A DNA stretch of 16,593 bases. Source: Bryobacteraceae bacterium (GTDB lineage Bacteria; Acidobacteriota; Terriglobia; Bryobacterales; Bryobacteraceae). Below the pieces are notes generated by a model. That model searched no databases. It saw only the letters and a program-made list of their open reading frames with translations, and was not told where the DNA came from. The stretch is taken from NCBI GenBank assembly GCA_030039005.1, contig JASHQT010000236.1, forward strand, positions 1 through 16,593, in the 5' to 3' direction. The position numbers and the translations under genes are program-made. Below are positions 8,250 through 15,411 of this stretch, in pieces (position 1 is the stretch's first letter; the number at the start of each line of letters is the position of its first letter).

Positions 8250-8777
8250 TTACGCAATCACCCAGGACACCAGCGCCGTTTTGTTTTCAGGAGAAAACGG
8301 GCCCGTGCGCTTTTGAGCGGACGCATCCCGCGGCGCATTGCTGTCGAAATGGCTGATCATCTGAGCCATCGTCCGCCCGATCTCCTGTGCGTGATCCGCG
8401 TCTTGACCCTTCTCAATTACGCGATCCACTCTGAAGACAACCTTCATCCCCACGTCGCGCGCCAATTCTTCGAGACAAAACAATGCGGCGCGATCCGTCA
8501 AGCCGGTGATTGGCGAATTGTTTTCTCTAAGATGCCGGCGCAGATCGTCGTACCAAAGTTCGGCAACGTCTCCGCGAATCGCGGACGTGACGACGCCTGC
8601 TTTGTGCAGTTCGGCCGCGAAAACCTGGGACTCCGCGAAACGTTGGTCGAAAATCGCTCTGTGGAATGCGAGGTCCGGCTGCGTCGGCGACCGGTATGGT
8701 CCAGAATCAGGCCTCTTGACGAACACACCTGCGAGCGTCGCCGCGCCGATTTTCAGGGCGCCTCTGCGGTTGACCAT
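8250..8777 (-). CDS. Tat-signal protein at the head of the flavocytochrome unit
   Basis: This is a 175-residue protein of unproven function. The ATG at 8777 is preceded by AGGAGG (8783-8788) at ideal spacing, which decides against an upstream TTG at 8795. The N-terminus, N-R-R-G-A-L-K-I-G-A-A-T-L-A-G-V, is a twin-arginine signal of the variant form N-RR-x-x-L-K, so the protein is probably exported folded or membrane-anchored. The body contains F-D-Q-R-F-A-E-S-Q, R-G-D-V-A-E-L-W-Y-D-D-L, I-T-G-L-T-D-R-A-A-L-F-C-L-E and M-K-V-V-F-R-V. I believe I have seen this pattern in conserved proteins beside similar oxidase genes, but I cannot confirm it. It ends 34 bases before the flavoprotein start. 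Position suggests an accessory, perhaps export, role for the flavocytochrome. Confidence 0.75.
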   Translation of the reverse strand: MVNRRGALKIGAATLAGVFVKRPDSGPYRSPTQPDLAFHRAIFDQRFAESQVFAAELHKAGVVTSAIRGDVAELWYDDLRRHLRENNSPITGLTDRAALFCLEELARDVGMKVVFRVDRVIEKGQDADHAQEIGRTMAQMISHFDSNAPRDASAQKRTGPFSPENKTALVSWVIA

Positions 8778-8802
8778 TTTGTCCTCCTGCCACAATCGTT
8801 GC

Positions 8803-8822
8803 CGCCAAGTGTATCATTGGCG
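8803..8822 (-). promoter_or_regulatory. Inverted repeat upstream of the flavocytochrome unit, possible operator
   Basis: CGCCAA (8803-8808) and TTGGCG (8817-8822) form a perfect 6-bp dyad with an 8-base spacer. It lies 26-45 bases before the start at 8777. Position and symmetry suit a dimeric regulator site over the promoter. The spacer reads TGATACAC on the coding strand and contains only a poor -10 match. Confidence 0.35.
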
Positions 8823-9148
8823 CCGTCTGGATGGACTACGTCCAAGTCGTGCGGGGCTCCGTGAGTTCCTTGACCTCTGGAAGAGTGGCCGACTACTCTC
8901 CCTAAGCGGAACGGCAGACGGCGTCATCGTCGGATTTGAATCGCGCCTGAGCGCCTGGGTCGCGTGGTAACTGGAACCTGATGGAGCTGGGTTCGGATGG
9001 TGATGTCCAAGAACAGGCGGCTGCGAGAGTTCAGGTGGCAATTTCGACCGTATTGGCCAGGTAGTACTGCGCCAGAACCAGATCGAAGAGCTTCTTCAAG
9101 CAGCGCAGTCGATGTTTCTCCCCGAACAGGATGCGAATATCTCAGTCG
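8823..9148. other. Intergenic stretch with a weak coding trace on the plus strand
   Basis: No complete gene is visible. One plus-strand frame from about 8951 reads N-W-N-L-M-E-L-G-S-D-G-D-V-Q-E-Q-A-A-A and V-A-I-S-T-V-L-A-R, then stops at TAG (9063-9065). The next frame continues with V-V-L-R-Q-N-Q-I-E-E-L-L-Q-A-A-Q-S-M-F-L-P-E-Q, which is helix-like. A single base lost near 9060 would join them. I do not recognise a family, so this may be the end of a decayed gene or chance. Confidence 0.25.
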
Positions 9149-11185
9149 TTAGTTCGATCCGACCGCTAAATAGGTTGCGACCGACTCTGACGCTCCCCCG
9201 TAGCTCAGAGTAATCGGCTGTTCGCCGGACGTTACTGGAGGAATTGTCACGTTGAGCTGCCATTCGCCTGGATAGATGAGTGCAGCGGCTACCGTAGCCG
9301 GCACTCCTGCGATGGTGATTACTGGCGGCGGCGTGAGAAGTGTGACCGCCGGCGCAACGCCTCCTTGGGTCGGTTCGAGTCCGGTAGCGAATAGCTCAAT
9401 GGTCTCGCCCGGCATCGCAGGCGTGGTCCCGGCGATATCTCCCACGTAAGTGCCGTTGGCATGGACTCCGGATGGATAATTCCTACCGTTCGCTGAATAG
9501 CTGAAGAAGCCGGGCGCCGCCGGGACATAGTTGGCCTGAATCACCGCGCTGACTGTGCCGTCGCGCGTGACTTGAATGTTGACTGGTCCAAGCGTGCTAT
9601 CGGTGGGCGCCTGGACATTGAGCTGCGTGGGCGAAACGTAGTAGACGGCCGCGTTCTTGCCGTTGATGGTGACCAGCACGTGGTCGATTTCGATGGGCAG
9701 ATCCGGCAGGACCACCTCGTCCGCCCACCAGATGCGTGTCGCAGTGGCCAGATTTTGTCCTTGAATCGCTACCCATGAACCCGAGACGATGCCGGGCTGA
9801 AAGGTCGCGCCATTCGTCACCGGATTGGTCGCAGAGAATGTCGGCGTCAGAAGTGTGCTCTGGAAATTCGCATATTGATTGCCGCTGGGGACGGTGTTGT
9901 TGTCGTTAGCCTGGGTCAGGACGTTGATGATTGCGTCGACGACGTTCGTGATGAACGTACCGCCGTTGTCCTCCGAAGAGGTGCCCGTTTCGGGCGTTGG
10001 ATCGCCGTTGAACACCACGGCCCAGGTGAACCCGGATACCGGATTGACGATCACGTAGGACGCTGTACCAGTTAGCGCGCCGTCCTTGGTCCAGCGAAGA
10101 CCGCCCGGAATTTCCGTGTAATCGAATCCCAGTCCGTAGAACGAACCCGCGGGTTGATTCTGGACGTTGGGGTTCACCTGCATAGATGCGATGGTCTGCG
10201 GAGTGAGCAAGGCAGTTCCACCCCCGGCGCCCGAGATACCGTTCAGAAAGCGCGTCAGATCCACGGTGTCCGCAACCCACTCGCCGGCCGAGTCCACATC
10301 CTCCATAAAATGGTTGCCGTAGGGCGCCGGAACCGGAGAGGTCACAAAGGGAAACAGGCTCTGTATGAGCGGCGTCCCCGGAGGAGCATAATAGGTGACC
10401 TCACCGTTCACTGTATCGGACTGCATCGTGGCGCCAAGCTTCTGCCTCCCGATGCCAAGCGGCTTGAGAATGTTCTGCTGGACGTACTGTTCATAGCCCA
10501 TCCCCGAAACCTGTGCCACCACCCGGCCCAGCAGGCAATAGCCAAAATCGGAATAGGCGTAGTAGGTTCCCGGGGTATGCTGCAGTGGTTGGCTGAGCAT
10601 GACCGTAATGACGTCGGAGTCGGTTGCGGGGATGGGATGACCAGTGGCGTCGGCCGCCGCGACCAACAAACCGTCCAGCGGCTCGCTATAAGGTACGCCG
10701 TTAAAATATTCCGTCGTGGTGCGATCCCAGCCTCCGGTGTGTTCCAGCAGATTCTGTACCGTGATGGAAAGCAATTCGGGGTTGATGACCTTACCCGGCA
10801 GAGGCTGATAAGAGGTCAAGATGGATCCGAACACGCTGGCGTTTAGGGATAGCTTTCCTTCCTGGACAAGCTGCATAATGGCGATGGCGGTGAAGGTTTT
10901 GCTGACGCTGGCGACGCGGAATAACGAATCCGGCTGAACCGGCGTATTGGACGCAGTGTCGGCGCAGCCGTATCCGCGTGCGAAAACCAGGCGGCCATGG
11001 TAGGACACGGCCAGCGCGCCGCCGGCAACGCTGTTTGCCGAGAGCGCATTTTGCATCGCTTGATCGAGCCCTGCCAGGGAAGGGACGGCTGTGCCTGTCA
11101 CGGAACTGGAGCAGGATTGTGCTGCGGCGCCGGGCACGAAAAGAACCACGGAGAAAAGGGATTTGATCAGAAGTTTGGTTGACAT
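9149..11185 (-). CDS. Exported beta-lactamase-family serine hydrolase with TIGR03437-type C-terminal domain
   Basis: This is a 678-residue protein of the beta-lactamase/transpeptidase-like superfamily (PF00144), probably an extracytoplasmic esterase, amidase or D-Ala peptidase. The ATG at 11185 begins a signal peptide (S-T-K-L-L-I-K, hydrophobic core, G-A-A-A-Q at 19-23); a TTG three codons upstream is the alternative. The nucleophile motif is S93-V-S-K96. The second motif is Y211-S-D, where classical members have Y-x-N, followed by F-G-Y-C-L-L-G. A K-D-G at 367-369 sits where KTG/HxG is expected. Residues ~450-676 form a separate beta-rich domain starting N-G-A-T-F-Q-P-G-I-V-S-G-S-W-V-A-I-Q-G, a type common in Solibacter exported proteins (TIGR03437). 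No adjacent gene explains the substrate. The gene is intact, and I see no clear ribosome-binding site. Confidence 0.92.
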   Translation of the reverse strand: MSTKLLIKSLFSVVLFVPGAAAQSCSSSVTGTAVPSLAGLDQAMQNALSANSVAGGALAVSYHGRLVFARGYGCADTASNTPVQPDSLFRVASVSKTFTAIAIMQLVQEGKLSLNASVFGSILTSYQPLPGKVINPELLSITVQNLLEHTGGWDRTTTEYFNGVPYSEPLDGLLVAAADATGHPIPATDSDVITVMLSQPLQHTPGTYYAYSDFGYCLLGRVVAQVSGMGYEQYVQQNILKPLGIGRQKLGATMQSDTVNGEVTYYAPPGTPLIQSLFPFVTSPVPAPYGNHFMEDVDSAGEWVADTVDLTRFLNGISGAGGGTALLTPQTIASMQVNPNVQNQPAGSFYGLGFDYTEIPGGLRWTKDGALTGTASYVIVNPVSGFTWAVVFNGDPTPETGTSSEDNGGTFITNVVDAIINVLTQANDNNTVPSGNQYANFQSTLLTPTFSATNPVTNGATFQPGIVSGSWVAIQGQNLATATRIWWADEVVLPDLPIEIDHVLVTINGKNAAVYYVSPTQLNVQAPTDSTLGPVNIQVTRDGTVSAVIQANYVPAAPGFFSYSANGRNYPSGVHANGTYVGDIAGTTPAMPGETIELFATGLEPTQGGVAPAVTLLTPPPVITIAGVPATVAAALIYPGEWQLNVTIPPVTSGEQPITLSYGGASESVATYLAVGSN

Positions 11186-11390
11186 GAAGCGCAAGGTATT
11201 AAGTTAGCGCAAACGCCGAGCTAACCGGCACGGAGGGCGCCTTGTGGAGACAATCCTTTGCGCTTCAAGAACTGCCCCATGGCCAGGAAGCACGCCGCCG
11301 GCGGCTGTTGCCGGCCGGAGGGTTCACGTTCGGGCAAAGTCACCAGCGAGATTCCATGGCGTCGAGCAGGGCTGTCTCGGTGGACGCGAG

Positions 11391-11590
11391 CTACGCGCCG
11401 GCCGGCACCGGCTCCAACGGCTTCTTGTACTTGCACTCGCCGTTCGGGCACTGCGCCGCCGGACCCGCCTTCAGCCACTTCTCGATCAGGTAGGCCGACC
11501 CGCAATCGGGGACTGATACTGGAGCGGCTTGTCCCAGGCCACGAAGCCGGCCGCCGGGGGCCGTGTGATCAACCTGAGCCTTATACGGAT
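11391..11590 (-). pseudogene. Unrecognised C-terminal fragment with a CPNGEC motif, frameshifted
   Basis: On the minus strand one frame reads P-P-A-A-G-F-V-A-W-D-K-P-L-Q-Y-Q-S-P-I-A and then runs into a stop near 11493. Another frame begins at about the same point and reads S-A-Y-L-I-E-K-W-L-K-A-G-P-A-A-Q, then C-P-N-G-E-C-K-Y-K-K-P, ending with TAG at 11391-11393. Joining them near 11500-11505 gives a plausible protein end of about 60 residues. I do not recognise the family; the paired cysteines could be a disulfide or metal site. No start region is visible. The rest of 11195-11657 holds nothing else I can support. Confidence 0.4.
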
Positions 11591-11697
11591 AGCGGACAAT
11601 CCATCTTGGGTACTGAAATCTCGATGGCGTCGGTGATATACATGCGAACGCAAAACATTGCATTTGCTATTCTTGGAACTTCGTCTCCTTATCGTTT

Positions 11698-12608
11698 ATG
11701 TCATTTCGAATGCGAGGGTCCTCGCTGGCATTGTTGCTTTATGTTGTCAATCTTTGCCCCGCCTCTCAGGGCAGGCTGGCGCCGGGCAGCAAGACGCCAC
11801 GAGAGAGGTGACGTTGAGCGGCGCCATCAATCCCAGGATTCGCCCTGAGGATGACCGGGGCCCCGTTGAAGTCGGGCGTAAGTTATCTCAACTGGGTCTG
11901 GTATTCAGACGCACTCCCGAGCAAAGAGCCGCGCTCGACCAATTTCTGGAAGAACTGCAAGACCCTTCCTCGCCGCACTTTCACAAATGGTTGACACCCG
12001 AGGAGTTTGGTGATCGTTTTGGTGCTAGCGCGGAGAAACTGAATCGAGTCGTGGACTGGTTACGCTCGGAGGGTTTTGTCGTGGCTTCAACCGCGCGCGG
12101 ACTGGGCTGGATCGTTTTCAGTGGGACCGTCTTCCAGGTGCAAAAGAGTTTTCACACAGAGATCCATCATTACCAGGTCGGCGGGAAGATGCATTACGCG
12201 CCGGCGATTCCACCGTCGATACCGGCCGATCTTGTGGATTTGGTTGCTGGCATCCACGGACTGGATGATTTCTTTCTGGAACCGGCCGGGCACCCGCACC
12301 CTCTGGCCACCGAGAGCGATGGTAGTCACGCTCTTGCGCCAGGCGATATCGATACCATTTACAGCCTCCCCGGTCTTCCTACTGCCGGTACCGGACTGAC
12401 CATCGCCGTGGTGGGCGCTTCGGTTGTCAATCTCTCGGATATCCAACAATTCAGGAAAATGTTTCAATTGTCCGCAAACGATCCGAAGCTGTTTCTGGCC
12501 GGTGACGATCCCGGGACGGTCTCCGCCGCGATGTTGGAGGCCGACTCCGACATTGAGTGGGCGGGGGGAGTGGCGCCTGCGGCGTCCGCACGCGAAGCTC
12601 GTGCCTGA
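11698..12608 (+). pseudogene. S53 (sedolisin/kumamolisin) protease: frameshifted after the signal peptide and truncated
   Basis: An ATG at 11698 starts a convincing signal peptide (M-S-F-R-M-R-G-S-S-L-A-L-L-L-Y-V-V). That frame ends at TGA 11809-11811, and the mature protein continues in another frame as V-T-L-S-G-A-I-N-P. The switch lies in the GAGAGAG run at 11801-11807, and removing one AG restores the frame. A prokumamolisin pro-domain (PF09286) follows: F-L-E-E-L-Q-D-P-S-S-P-H-F-H-K-W-L-T-P-E-E-F and H-Y-A-P-A-I-P. The catalytic domain starts I-Y-S-L-P and has the catalytic Glu and Asp in E-A-D-S-D-I-E-W-A-G (about 12538-12567). Soon after, the frame ends at 12608 with no family-like continuation in any frame, so the SGTS nucleophile region is missing. 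An inactive remnant. Confidence 0.82.
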
Positions 12609-12659
12609 TGTCCACCATTGAACTAAGCCGCAGGCGCCCAAGGAGCTGATGCGTGGTAT

Positions 12660-12768
12660 GATTTCGCAGGGCAATTGCCATGCACCGCTCCGCTATCCAG
12701 AACCCGAGCCACCCAAGCAATTGCGAAAAGTCGATTCAATACCCATAGAGCAATTGCCCTGCCAAATC
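12660..12768. repeat. 19-bp inverted repeat containing GCAATTGC palindromes
   Basis: The arms are GATTTCGCAGGGCAATTGC (12660-12678) and GCAATTGCCCTGCCAAATC (12750-12768). They are complementary at 18 of 19 positions across a 71-base spacer. The palindrome GCAATTGC occurs in both arms and once between them, at 12671-12678, 12717-12724 and 12750-12757. This could be a small mobile-element remnant, a cluster of regulator sites or an RNA hairpin. Confidence 0.6.
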
Positions 12769-12790
12769 GCGGGCGGCTCAGTTCAATACT

Positions 12791-12862
12791 TTCTATCGAA
12801 AGCGCTCCCGGAGACCGGTCTGAAGCTTCGCGGCAATTCGCACGGGAGCGCTCCCGATAGAA
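12791..12862. repeat. 20-bp inverted repeat around GGGAGCGCTCCC
   Basis: The arms are TTCTATCGAAAGCGCTCCCG (12791-12810) and CGGGAGCGCTCCCGATAGAA (12843-12862). They match at 18 of 20 positions around a 32-base loop. The right arm also contains the perfect 12-bp palindrome GGGAGCGCTCCC. It lies 23 bases after the first inverted repeat. Confidence 0.6.
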
Positions 12863-12993
12863 TGCTCTTCATTAACGGTACCCACTGCGCTCAGGCACCG
12901 TTGCTATTCTCGAACGTCCATACGCGAACTGAGTGGGCCCCGAAGTATCAATGGCTGGGAAAGAGTGACTAGAATCTATGAAGGAAGAAAAAC

Positions 12994-13656
12994 ATGATCC
13001 TCTCCCCAGCCTGTCGGAAACGTGCCGCGATCCTGTTTGGAATCTCAGCGGCCTTCATCGCTTACGCTCAAACGAAGCTGCCCGCCGATCTTGATACCCA
13101 ATCTCGTGCGCGCCTGCCGTACGTGAAGAAGTCGGACCTGGACGCCAATAGCCAGAAGAGCCTCGGGATCTTTGTGAACAAGGACGGCACGCTGCGTGGG
13201 CCGCTCGCTTTCGCCGCCTACAACCCGGCCGTCGCAAAAGCATTACTTGATCTCCATAACGCCGCGGTGTCCGGCGGAACGCTCGATCCGCATACGCGGG
13301 AGCTTGCGATTCTGGTTGCGTGCCGCGAAACCAACTACAACCTGGAATGGAACGGTCACCAGCCTGCCGCTCTTAAGGCCGCAGTCGACCCCATGGTGAT
13401 CGATGTCGTTCGACTGGGGCGCCCGCTCGACGGTGTCAACGACAAGGACGCTGAGGTCATCCGCTTCGGGCGTGAGATGTTCCGCGACAAGAGAGTCGAT
13501 TCCGCCACATTCGCGAAGGCTATCGAATTATGGGGGCGACAGAGCACGATGGACATGGTAGCTGTTATGAACACCTACGCCGTGAGCGGCTATTTTGCGA
13601 TCGCTGTGGACGAGAGGTCTCCGGAAGGCAAACCCGAGTTGCCGGCCGTCAAGTAG
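12994..13656 (+). CDS. Exported carboxymuconolactone decarboxylase (CMD/AhpD-like) family protein
   Basis: This 220-residue protein belongs to the CMD superfamily (PF02627), small helical proteins that act as decarboxylases or peroxidase-like redox partners. The family core lies at residues ~75-145: T-R-E-L-A-I-L-V at 101-108, then E118-W-N-G-H122-x3-A, the E-x3-H arrangement of the family. Only one cysteine (Cys110) sits in this region, so the AhpD-type CxxC redox pair is absent and a thiol peroxidase partner role is unlikely. Residues 1-26 look like a signal peptide (K-R-A-A-I-L-F-G-I-S-A-A-F-I-A-Y-A-Q), unusual for a family that is mostly cytoplasmic. The ATG follows GAAGGAAG at good spacing. 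It is transcribed alone or just ahead of the next pair. The substrate is unknown. Confidence 0.87.
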   Translation: MILSPACRKRAAILFGISAAFIAYAQTKLPADLDTQSRARLPYVKKSDLDANSQKSLGIFVNKDGTLRGPLAFAAYNPAVAKALLDLHNAAVSGGTLDPHTRELAILVACRETNYNLEWNGHQPAALKAAVDPMVIDVVRLGRPLDGVNDKDAEVIRFGREMFRDKRVDSATFAKAIELWGRQSTMDMVAVMNTYAVSGYFAIAVDERSPEGKPELPAVK

Positions 13657-13794
13657 AATCCCACGGATCTCGGCTGTCGCGAGCGCCCAATTCACTGATG
13701 GCAAGCCGGATAGTGAGGCGGTTACAAAACATGCGGTCTGTGCCACGCTGAGCGGATCACTCGTAGCCCGCATTTGCGATTCCGTCCGCCGTTG

Positions 13795-13800
13795 TATAAT
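13795..13800 (+). promoter_or_regulatory. -10 promoter element TATAAT
   Basis: A perfect TATAAT lies 23 bases before the ATG at 13823. A poor -35 match (TTTGCG, about 16 bases upstream) is the best available. If used, the leader would be very short and would start at or after the GGAGG at 13804-13808. Confidence 0.4.
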
Positions 13801-13822
13801 GCCGGAGGCCGTCGGGTTTCGC

Positions 13823-14839
13823 ATGCGTCCCCTGCCAATTGTCATCGGCATCTGCTGGTGTTGCTTGCTGGCCTTAGGCCAAACTGAATTCGGCTCCATT
13901 GCGGGTTCCGTTTTCGATCCGGCGCACGCTCCGGCGGCGGGTGTTACTGTTGAAGGCAGGAACACCGAAACCGGAACTGACTACAACGCCGTAAGCTCGG
14001 CCGAGGGCGAATATACCCTTGTGCAACTGCCGCCCGGAAAGTACGACATCTTCGTTATCAACGCCACCTACCGGCCTTTTGTGCGTAGGGGCGTCGTGAT
14101 TACCGCGGGCGAGTCGGGACACTTGGAGATTCAGCTCTCGGCGAATGTCGCACTGCTGGGCACACTCGGAGAAATGCAGGCCTTGTTTGAACTTCTTTCT
14201 AAAAGGCCGCCTCCTCCGCAAGGGCCTGCGCCTAGATTTCCGGATGGGAAGCCGGACTTCTCCGGTGTCTGGCTGATATCTCCCGCGTCGCTTGGGGGAT
14301 CTTCGCGACAACCGGACCTGCTGCCATGGGCCAGAGCTTTATTCCGCGAACGGGTCCTCAATGACTATAAAGACAAGCCTTCCGCTCGATGCCTCCCAGA
14401 GCTCCCGGGATTCCTGGCTCGCTGGCCCATCAAAATCGTCCAGACTCTCGAGCTCATGGTGACGCTCAGAAGCGACGATGTGATCGCCGCTCATCAGGTG
14501 TACCTGGATGGGCGCAGCTTCCCGAAGGACCTGGAGCCTTCGTGGCAGGGATATTCGATTGGCAAATGGGAAGGCGATACACTGGTCATCGATACGGTTG
14601 GGTTGAATGATAAGACGTGGCTGAATATGTTCCCGCATACCGGCAAGCTGCATATTACGGACCGGTTGCGGCGGCCGGACTTGGGTCATCTCGAAGTGGA
14701 AACCACTTATGATGATCCAAAAAGCTTCAAAAAGCCGTTCCAGACCAAGGTCGTGAATGTCCTCGCTCCCGATGAGGAAGTCGAGGAGTACGTTTGCGCG
14801 GAGAATAATCAATACAGCGAGCACGTGAGCGCCAACTAG
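13823..14839 (+). CDS. Secreted protein: carboxypeptidase-regulatory-like domain plus PDFSGVW-type domain
   Basis: No biochemical function is established. With the ATG at 13823 the protein has 338 residues and opens with a signal peptide (R-P-L-P-I-V-I-G-I-C-W-C-C-L-L-A-L-G-Q). An ATG at 13799 would add eight residues but lacks a ribosome-binding site and overlaps TATAAT. Residues ~22-108 are a CarboxypepD_reg/Cna_B-like beta-sandwich: G-S-I-A-G-S-V-F-D-P, G-V-T-V, G-E-Y-T-L-V-Q-L-P-P-G-K-Y. The rest is a domain frequent in exported Acidobacteria proteins: F-P-D-G-K-P-D-F-S-G-V-W, D-G-R-S-F-P-K-D, W-Q-G-Y-S-I-G-K-W-E-G-D-T-L-V-I-D-T-V-G, R-R-P-D-L-G-H-L-E-V and E-Y-V-C-A-E-N-N. The DUF6152 gene starts 36 bases after its stop, so an operon is likely. 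The frame continues far upstream without coding character. Confidence 0.85.
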   Translation: MRPLPIVIGICWCCLLALGQTEFGSIAGSVFDPAHAPAAGVTVEGRNTETGTDYNAVSSAEGEYTLVQLPPGKYDIFVINATYRPFVRRGVVITAGESGHLEIQLSANVALLGTLGEMQALFELLSKRPPPPQGPAPRFPDGKPDFSGVWLISPASLGGSSRQPDLLPWARALFRERVLNDYKDKPSARCLPELPGFLARWPIKIVQTLELMVTLRSDDVIAAHQVYLDGRSFPKDLEPSWQGYSIGKWEGDTLVIDTVGLNDKTWLNMFPHTGKLHITDRLRRPDLGHLEVETTYDDPKSFKKPFQTKVVNVLAPDEEVEEYVCAENNQYSEHVSAN

Positions 14840-14860
14840 CTGGACTCGCGTTCGGGAGCG

Positions 14861-14868
14861 AAGGAGGA
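14861..14868 (+). promoter_or_regulatory. Strong ribosome-binding site that fixes a TTG start
   Basis: AAGGAGGA lies seven bases before the TTG at 14876. The nearby ATG at 14890 is out of frame with the protein, so this site decides the start of the DUF6152 gene. Confidence 0.75.
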
Positions 14869-14875
14869 AAACCGA

Positions 14876-15277
14876 TTGAGATCTGACGCGCATGTTTTGA
14901 TCCTGTCTCTGGCGCTACTGCTTTCGCGCTCGCTCGCGTATGCCCATCACTCATTCGCTGCCGAGTACGATAGCGATAAACCAGTTCAAATCACCGGCAC
15001 GGTCACGAACGTAGAGTGGACCAATCCACACGTCCATTTTTACTTAGACGTGAAGAACGATCAAGGCGTGGTTGTCAATTGGAATATCGAACTTGGACCG
15101 CCGCTCATCTTGCGCCACTTAGGGTGGCGGCAAGATTCGCTGAAGACCGGCGATCAGGTGACGGTCGAAGGCTATCAAGCCAAAGACCGTTCTAGTTTGG
15201 CGAACGCCAAGAAAGTAACCTTGGCGGATGGTCGCAGCGTCTTCGCGGGATCTTCGGCAGAAAAACACGACGAATAA
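14876..15277 (+). CDS. DUF6152 family exported protein
   Basis: This 133-residue protein of unknown biochemical role fits DUF6152. The TTG start is supported by AAGGAGGA seven bases upstream. The signal peptide covers about residues 1-23 (L-I-L-S-L-A-L-L-L-S-R-S-L-A-Y-A). The mature protein begins with the family signature H-H-S-F-A-A-E-Y-D. It continues with I-T-G-T-V-T-N-V-E-W-T-N-P-H-V, an OB-fold-like strand pattern, then L-G-W, L-K-T-G-D-Q-V-T-V-E-G-Y and A-K-K-V-T-L-A-D-G-R. Length and motifs are complete. In acidobacteria such proteins often lie beside PDFSGVW-domain proteins, as here, which suggests the pair acts together in the periplasm or outside the cell. Any ligand is unknown. 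Confidence 0.88.
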   Translation: MRSDAHVLILSLALLLSRSLAYAHHSFAAEYDSDKPVQITGTVTNVEWTNPHVHFYLDVKNDQGVVVNWNIELGPPLILRHLGWRQDSLKTGDQVTVEGYQAKDRSSLANAKKVTLADGRSVFAGSSAEKHDE

Positions 15278-15411
15278 CCGCGACCGCGTACACCCCTGTC
15301 AACTGGTCTCGGTTCCACCGACGGCGGTCCGCTCAGCGCCGCACTTTCGACATTGGCCAGTTCGTTTCTGAGCCGTCGACCGCAGGCGAGATTTCCGCCT
15401 GATGTCCAACA

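Larger units (their letters stand above)
12609..12993. other. Gene-free stretch with palindromes and two long inverted repeats
   Basis: No gene is supported between the truncated protease and the CMD-family gene. A 107-codon frame at 12649-12972 crosses both hairpins and has no family-like content. The stretch holds two inverted repeats and three copies of GCAATTGC, entered separately. A ribosome-binding site for the next gene (GAAGGAAG) lies at its end. Confidence 0.6.

Noticed and set aside
10154..10846. 230-codon plus-strand open frame inside the serine hydrolase gene
   Set aside because: Antisense shadow across the catalytic domain region; no start signal or motif.
11258..11848. 196-codon plus-strand open frame over the CPNGEC fragment and the S53 signal peptide
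   Set aside because: Arg/Ser/Pro-rich and motif-free; it crosses two better-supported remnants on other frames.
12649..12972. 107-codon frame upstream of the CMD gene
   Set aside because: It runs through two inverted repeats and lacks a ribosome-binding site and family-like content.
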